From positions 1-10,344 of the forward strand of contig JAPPKR010000250.1 of the NCBI GenBank assembly GCA_028819835.1: a stretch of DNA of 10,344 nucleotides, written 5' to 3'. The notes beneath the pieces are model-generated. The model was not told where the DNA came from. It saw only the letters and a program-made list of their open reading frames with translations, and searched no databases. Shown in pieces: positions 6,029 to 10,344 of the stretch. Made by a program: the position numbers and the translations under genes. Positions within the stretch are counted from its first letter, which is position 1; every line of letters starts with the position of its first letter. The stretch comes from a bacterium. GTDB lineage: Bacteria > Actinomycetota > Acidimicrobiia > UBA5794 > ZC4RG35.

Positions 6029-6039
6029 TCCGGTCCTAT

Positions 6040-8175
6040 ATGGCTCAGAAGGTCTTTCCGGTGGGGTTGGGCCGGTTGACCTTAGGCTTGGCGGCCGTTG
6101 CGCTTCTCCTGTGCGGAGGAGGGACCGCGCTGGCCCAGGACGAGAGGCCGGAGGTGAGGCTGGTCGTGGAGGGAGGGCTGGAGGGGTGGGTGGATCCCCA
6201 CTGGCCCATCAAGCTTGAAGCCCGCATCGAGACGGACATCCTCCTGGTGGGAGAGCTCCAGGTGGTGCAGGGCCAGGAACTGGCCAGGCTGGAGGTGGAG
6301 GTCCCGGCCGGGGGAGCCAGGGCCTATGAGGTGGTTGTGGCGCCGCCCGTCGATCAGCGGGTGATCCTGTTGCGGGTGATACCGGATGGCGGCGATCAGG
6401 AGGCTCCGGTTGCGTCGGCTTTCTTCCGCCCCCGGGTGGCGGCCAAGGAGATCCTGGTGGGCCTGGTCGGCCTGCCCCGCTTGGAACAGGTCCTGGGAGA
6501 GGTGCGTTCTGCGGTCAGTGGCGAGCCGATAACACCGGTCGGGTTGGAGGATGCCTCCGAGCGCCTGGAGAGGGGGGAGCTCCATCAGCTCTCTTATCTG
6601 GTGATGGACCAGCCTCGAGCCCTGGCCGCAGGTACGGTGTCCTGGTTGGAGGGAGGGGGGCGCCTGGTCACCACCACGGCAGCCCTGGAGACGATGGGAC
6701 TGGACGCGGTCTGGTGGGGGAACTTTCCCGGCGTCGACGCCGAGATAGGGTGGTACGGGGTGGGAGAAGGCGAGGTGCTGGCGCTCGACACCCTGTCCGG
6801 CCACCCGACCCAGGTTTGGGCATCGTTGCTCCGACCCGCCCAACTGTCGGGAAGCCAGCAGATCCCCCTCATCGAAGGACCGATGTCCCTCACCCAGGCG
6901 GCATTGTCGGTTGAGAGCGAGACCCCGGGATACCCCTGGCTGCCTGTGGTGGTGGTCGTGTACGCAGTGGTGGTCGGGCCGGTCAACCTGTGGATTCTGC
7001 GGAGACGCGGCAGGCTGGAGTGGGCCTGGTTCACTATCCCCGCCCTGGGCCTGATCGGGGTGGTGGCCTTTTCGATCGTGGGTACCGGCGGCGTCAACCG
7101 GACGTTCTGGTCACATGGCACGGTCCAGGTCTCGGGACCGGACCCGCAGACTCGCACCGGGATGGTGGCGGCCACCAGCAGGGCCAAGACGATGGAGATC
7201 TCCTTCAGTCCCGATTGGGACGTCTACCCCGAGAACCTGGCGGACATCTCCGGGGACTCCGCTCAACCGAGGATCACCCCCTCCGGCGTCTATGAATACG
7301 ACCTCCCTTCCCTGGGGTGGCTGTCGGTGAACGCCTTTCGCCGGGCAGAGCCGGTCAGAGTCGTGGCAGCGTTCGGTGACCGGGGAGTGGAGATGACCAA
7401 TGCCTCTTCGAGTCCGGTTGTGATGTGGGGTGTCCATGCCTATCCCAGGGTTGCCATCCGGGGGGTTCTGGAACCCGGCGCCACGGGGAGTATCGGTTGG
7501 CAGGAAGTTCTCTCATCGAGTTCGTGGTGGCAGTTTCACGACGCTTTCTGGGGGATGGACGCCTCGGACACGGTCGACAACTTGAGCGAGCACTGGCCGA
7601 TCGTTATCGGGAGCCTGGTGAACGTCGCCAAGGAGTCGGGAATGGTGGACGTCCCGTCCTTCGCGTTCGCGGTCACGGAGCAGTCGATCTCCGATGTGAT
7701 GGTCGATGGCCGCACCCAGGAGGTGCCCGGACTGAAGCTTGATCTGTATCCCATCTCCGTGGATCGAATGGGTGAGACGGGTTGGGCTCACGCCCGCCCG
7801 GTCTGGTTGGACGAGGCTTTCCGAGCCGGGGGATTCGAGGGCGCCCCCGTCTTCGCCGAACTGTGGATCCTCTCCTACCGGTTGCCCACCGACCTGTCCG
7901 CGCCCCTGCGACTGGGCCTGGGTGGGTTGGATCCCGAATTCGTCGGTTTGGATCGCGCCATCGCTCCCTTCGACGGAGAGGAGGACGTCGAGGGCACGGA
8001 GGGCTGGGAAGCCTGGGACTGGGAGGTCGGCGAGTTCGTGCCGGTCGACATCGACTCCGAACTGGACGCGGCGAGGATCGTCGCCCCGTCGGGCGAGGTG
8101 CTGTTGAGGGTGTCCACGGCCCGGCTCGGGGTGTCGCCCCTGACGGCGGTGATGACATGGGGGGACGTACCATGA
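6040..8175 (+). CDS. Exported membrane-anchored protein with central two-helix hairpin, partner of an ABC transporter
   Basis: This gene encodes a 711-residue protein of no family that I can name with certainty. ATG 6040 is chosen because a clear signal peptide follows (MAQKVFPVGLGRLTLGLAAV, hydrophobic run, then TALAQ; probable cleavage after A32). An in-frame ATG at 5926 would put 38 unlikely residues in front. Residues 35-130 look like a beta-sandwich. Residues 135-290 contain LVMDQPRALAAGTVSWLEGGGRLV (188-211), which resembles the non-catalytic glutamine-amidotransferase-like domain seen in BatA/DUF4350-type and GldG-like proteins. Two membrane helices (about 300-320 and 329-347) flank RRRGRLEW, so the Arg-rich turn is cytoplasmic and both large domains face outward. 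The C-terminal domain (about 350-711) is extracytoplasmic, with an acidic stretch near 650-670. The stop overlaps the ATPase start as ATGA. It is likely a fixed subunit or coupling protein of the ABC system; direct biochemical function is unknown. Confidence 0.75.
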   Translation: MAQKVFPVGLGRLTLGLAAVALLLCGGGTALAQDERPEVRLVVEGGLEGWVDPHWPIKLEARIETDILLVGELQVVQGQELARLEVEVPAGGARAYEVVVAPPVDQRVILLRVIPDGGDQEAPVASAFFRPRVAAKEILVGLVGLPRLEQVLGEVRSAVSGEPITPVGLEDASERLERGELHQLSYLVMDQPRALAAGTVSWLEGGGRLVTTTAALETMGLDAVWWGNFPGVDAEIGWYGVGEGEVLALDTLSGHPTQVWASLLRPAQLSGSQQIPLIEGPMSLTQAALSVESETPGYPWLPVVVVVYAVVVGPVNLWILRRRGRLEWAWFTIPALGLIGVVAFSIVGTGGVNRTFWSHGTVQVSGPDPQTRTGMVAATSRAKTMEISFSPDWDVYPENLADISGDSAQPRITPSGVYEYDLPSLGWLSVNAFRRAEPVRVVAAFGDRGVEMTNASSSPVVMWGVHAYPRVAIRGVLEPGATGSIGWQEVLSSSSWWQFHDAFWGMDASDTVDNLSEHWPIVIGSLVNVAKESGMVDVPSFAFAVTEQSISDVMVDGRTQEVPGLKLDLYPISVDRMGETGWAHARPVWLDEAFRAGGFEGAPVFAELWILSYRLPTDLSAPLRLGLGGLDPEFVGLDRAIAPFDGEEDVEGTEGWEAWDWEVGEFVPVDIDSELDAARIVAPSGEVLLRVSTARLGVSPLTAVMTWGDVP

Positions 8176-9107
8176 TGATCTCTTTTGCGGGGGTGAAGAA
8201 GCGTTACCGCACGACGGTGGCCCTCGACGGGGTGGACATGGCCATCCCCCAGGGCTCGGTCACCGGGTTGGTGGGCCCGAACGGAGCGGGGAAGACCACC
8301 TCCATACTGCTGATGAGCACTCTGCTGGCCCGCGACGAGGGAACAGTGGAGGTGGGGGGACTCGATCCCGAACTGGACGCGCCGGGCGTCCGCCGCCTGA
8401 TCGGTTACATGCCGGACTTCTTCGGGGTCTATGAGTCCCTCACCGCCACCGAGTACCTGCAGTTCTTCGCGGCCAGCCATGGGATAGCGGCGGATCGCAG
8501 GTCCACATTGTCCTCCGATCTTCTGGATCTGGTGGGTTTGTCGGACAGGGCGACCGACGATGTGAACACCTTGAGCCGGGGCATGAAGCAGCGCCTCTCC
8601 CTGGCTCGATCGCTGGTGCACGACCCCGACCTGCTGGTGCTGGACGAACCGGCCGCCGGGCTGGATCCCCGGGCGCGGGTCCATCTCCGGGAACTGATCG
8701 CCGAGTTGGGGCGGATGGGGAAGACCGTGGTGGTCTCCTCTCACGTTCTGACCGAACTGGAGGGAATCTGCAGCGATATCGTGGTGATGGACGAGGGACG
8801 GGTGGTCGCCCAGGGCCCCATGGACTCCATCCGGGCCTCGCTGGCTTCCGACCGCTTCATCAGGATGCGCCTGGTCGATCAGGATGTGGATCTGGCGTTG
8901 GGCGTGCTGGAGGAGGACCCCCGGGTCTCGGGGTTGACGGTGGAGAGCGGGCGGATCGGGTTCTCCCTCGACGAGGCGGGGGACGACGCATCCGCCGAGC
9001 TTCTTTCCAGGCTGGTCGGAGCCGGGGTGCGGGTGGCGGAGTGGCGCATCGAAGAGATCGGCCTGGAGGAGTTGTTCCTCCGCATAACCCAGGACACGGA
9101 CCAATGA
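8172..9107 (+). CDS. ABC transporter ATP-binding protein (ABC-2 / CcmA-NatA type)
   Basis: This gene encodes a 311-residue cytoplasmic ATPase that would power the permease encoded next. All core motifs are present: Walker A GPNGAGKTT (35-43), signature LSRGMKQR (134-141), Walker B LLVLDEP (154-160), D-loop AGLD, and switch His191 in VVSSHVLTELE. The Q-loop reads GYMPDFFGVYESLT, with Asp82 where most ABC ATPases have Gln. I have seen this MPDFFGVY form in a particular ABC-2 subfamily, so it is probably a subgroup trait rather than damage. A C-terminal extension of about 90 residues ends EEIGLEELFLRIT, typical of drug-export or gliding-type ABC-2 ATPases. Start: ATG 8172 overlaps the upstream stop by ATGA, with a GGGGGGA ribosome binding site 6 bases ahead. 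ATG 8175 is an equal second choice. The reading frame is open for 390 bases upstream but that part is a shadow of the preceding gene. Confidence 0.94.
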   Translation: MMISFAGVKKRYRTTVALDGVDMAIPQGSVTGLVGPNGAGKTTSILLMSTLLARDEGTVEVGGLDPELDAPGVRRLIGYMPDFFGVYESLTATEYLQFFAASHGIAADRRSTLSSDLLDLVGLSDRATDDVNTLSRGMKQRLSLARSLVHDPDLLVLDEPAAGLDPRARVHLRELIAELGRMGKTVVVSSHVLTELEGICSDIVVMDEGRVVAQGPMDSIRASLASDRFIRMRLVDQDVDLALGVLEEDPRVSGLTVESGRIGFSLDEAGDDASAELLSRLVGAGVRVAEWRIEEIGLEELFLRITQDTDQ

Positions 9108-10084
9108 ACCCGGTCCTGGCCCGGGAGTCCCGCCAGCGCTTCCGCGGGCGCTGGAGCTGGCTGGTGATCACCGGCTGGGTGATCGTTGTCGGGCTTTTGA
9201 CCTATCTGTTCTTCGTGGCGGGCCGGAGCATCAACCTCGACTTCTTCGGGGTGCGCGGGCCTCTCTCGGGACTCAATCAGGCCGGCAAGTGGGTGTTCGA
9301 GGGAATGACCCTGGTCTTGCTCACCGCGGTGGCGTTCATGGTTCCCGGTCTGACCGCGCTGTCGGTGGTGGGGGAGAGACAGCGCCAGACCCTGCACCTT
9401 CTCCAGATCACCCAGGTCACGCCCTTCGGGATAGTGGTGGGGAAGCTCTTCTCCTCGATCGGCTACTTCCTGGTCTTGATCCTGGCGGTGATTCCCCTGC
9501 TGGGCCTGCCGCTGGCCTTCGGGGCGATCGGGCTGGTGGACGTCCTGGTGGCCCTGGGCATGCTGGTCCTGGTGGTGGCGATGCAGGCCTCTGTCTCGAT
9601 CTGGGTCTCTTCGCGGGCCAGGTCCAACCGGGGAGCGGTGGCGCTGTCCTACGTGTTGGCGGTGGCGATCTTCTTCGGGTCATTCGTGCTGATGGGGGTG
9701 GAGGCGCTGGTCATCAGGGTGGACATCGAGGACGACGGCCGGGAGTTGGTCAGCACCTGGCTGAATCCCTATGTGGCCGTAGCGGACGCCGCCGCGTTTC
9801 CCTATGACGATCTGGTGGGCTTCTTCGAGGGGCCGGATGTACCCACGCCCATGGACCCCATCAGGTTGCTGGTGTCGCTGCGCCAGGGTGAAAACGCGTT
9901 CCAGGGTGATGAGATCGAGGAGGCCGTGTTCGGGGTGAAACGGATACCGGGATGGATAGCCACCACCTTGGTTTATGGTGCGATCATCGCCCTGTGCCTG
10001 TGGAGGGCTTCCCGCCGGGTAACCGCCCCGCGGGCGTTGCCGGTGCGCCGAAGGCGTGCCCGGGTTCCCGATGCCTCCGCCTGA
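9104..10084 (+). CDS. ABC-2-type transporter permease
   Basis: This gene encodes a 326-residue inner-membrane protein, the channel subunit paired with the ATPase upstream (ATGA overlap). Six membrane helices can be seen at about 18-38, 68-90, 118-140, 143-166, 178-202 and 284-302, with both ends cytoplasmic. Between helices 2 and 3, ERQRQTLHLLQITQVTPFGIVVGKL (91-115) matches the conserved ABC-2 cytoplasmic coupling helix, usually E-x-E-x-G-T-L-x-x-L-x-T-P, here with Gln for Gly. An extracytoplasmic loop of about 80 residues lies between helices 5 and 6, and a short one lies after helix 1. The Arg-rich C-terminal tail fits the cytoplasm. This is a single permease gene, so the transporter may act as a homodimer or pair with the next membrane protein. 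Cargo is unknown. Confidence 0.9.
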   Translation: MNPVLARESRQRFRGRWSWLVITGWVIVVGLLTYLFFVAGRSINLDFFGVRGPLSGLNQAGKWVFEGMTLVLLTAVAFMVPGLTALSVVGERQRQTLHLLQITQVTPFGIVVGKLFSSIGYFLVLILAVIPLLGLPLAFGAIGLVDVLVALGMLVLVVAMQASVSIWVSSRARSNRGAVALSYVLAVAIFFGSFVLMGVEALVIRVDIEDDGRELVSTWLNPYVAVADAAAFPYDDLVGFFEGPDVPTPMDPIRLLVSLRQGENAFQGDEIEEAVFGVKRIPGWIATTLVYGAIIALCLWRASRRVTAPRALPVRRRRARVPDASA

Positions 10085-10344
10085 GTCACTCCGCAGGCTG
10101 GTGGCCCTGGCACGGAGGCGCCTGTGGGTCTCTCGCCTGGTCGGAGAGGTAGTACTCGGGCTGGGGGTGGGAGCGGCCGGCGCGGCGGCGGTTTGGGGTG
10201 TCTCCCGGGTCTTCGTGCTTCCCGCGGCCGATGGCGTTGCGCTGACCCTGGTGGCGGTATCTGTGGCCGGCGTGCTGGGGTGGTGGGTTGTGAGTCCTCC
10301 CAGCGCCGCACAGGCGGCCCTGTGGGCCGACCACCGCCTGGGAG
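10071..10344 (+). CDS. Start of a two-helix membrane protein (3'-truncated), possibly DUF4175-like
   Basis: The frame beginning at ATG 10071 is open to the window edge (91 codons). It overlaps the end of the permease gene by 14 bp, so it is the fourth gene of the operon. The product starts MPPPESLRRLVALARRRLWV, a basic amphipathic cytoplasmic start, then two membrane helices (about residues 24-44 and 53-72). After these comes SAAQAALWADHRLG, which resembles the D-x-R-L-G motif following the helices of large DUF4175-type proteins of MoxR/VWA clusters. That likeness is from memory and short. No ribosome binding site is clear; translational coupling is likely, and GTG 10056 is an alternative start. 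Confidence 0.6.
   Translation, partial: MPPPESLRRLVALARRRLWVSRLVGEVVLGLGVGAAGAAAVWGVSRVFVLPAADGVALTLVAVSVAGVLGWWVVSPPSAAQAALWADHRLG

Noticed and set aside
5926..6039. Upstream ATG extension of the 711-residue membrane protein
   Set aside because: It would place 38 non-hydrophobic residues before a textbook signal peptide and would span the candidate promoter.
7782..8171. Upstream extension of the ABC ATPase frame
   Set aside because: It lies wholly inside the preceding gene, encodes Arg/Gly-rich filler, and the ATGA overlap with a ribosome binding site marks 8172.
7875..9104. 409-codon - strand open frame opposite the ABC ATPase
   Set aside because: It is antisense to intact Walker A, signature and Walker B motifs, with no domain of its own.

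Overview
The window is high-GC DNA. Its strong G/C third-position bias, apparently leaderless gene starts, and paired IscA-like/NifU (NfuA-type) and acyl-CoA dehydrogenase genes suggest an Actinomycetota-like genome, perhaps an uncultured Acidimicrobiia-type lineage. This is inference from style and content: no rRNA, tRNA or taxonomic marker is present. Coding density is high, and no gene-free stretch exceeds about 200 bases.

Left part (1-2739). The window opens inside the 3' end of a gene on + that encodes a 119-residue Arg/Gly/Asp tail built from a 14-residue (42-bp) tandem repeat. This is the kind of RG-rich tail found on RNA-binding proteins such as DEAD-box helicases. A histidinol-phosphate-type aminotransferase (hisC-like) follows on +. 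It converges on a - strand ATP-grasp ligase, and a GC-rich inverted repeat fills the 22-bp gap between their stops.

Middle part (2740-5863). Divergent from the ATP-grasp gene is an NfuA-type Fe-S carrier with a cysteine-less IscA-like N-terminal domain and a NifU domain carrying CxxC. It converges on a two-gene - strand operon: a small 'virulence factor'-domain protein (the domain found in CvfC), then a DUF1638 protein overlapping it by 14 bp. I associate these two families with corrinoid and one-carbon methyltransferase neighbourhoods, but no methyltransferase is present here. Divergent from that operon is an acyl-CoA dehydrogenase with a TTG start and a clear Shine-Dalgarno sequence. The 202-bp gap between them holds several short perfect inverted repeats and -10-like hexamers.

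Right part (6040-10344). A tightly coupled + strand operon runs off the end of the window. It encodes a 711-residue exported, membrane-anchored protein with a central two-helix hairpin, then an ABC ATPase, then a six-helix ABC-2-type permease, then the start of a two-helix membrane protein. The first two junctions are ATGA overlaps and the third is a 14-bp overlap. The layout suggests an ABC export or envelope-remodelling system with a large extracytoplasmic partner. Similar modules are often followed by MoxR/DUF58/VWA (Bat-like) genes, which would lie to the right of this window if the analogy holds. This operon is the least understood part of the window.
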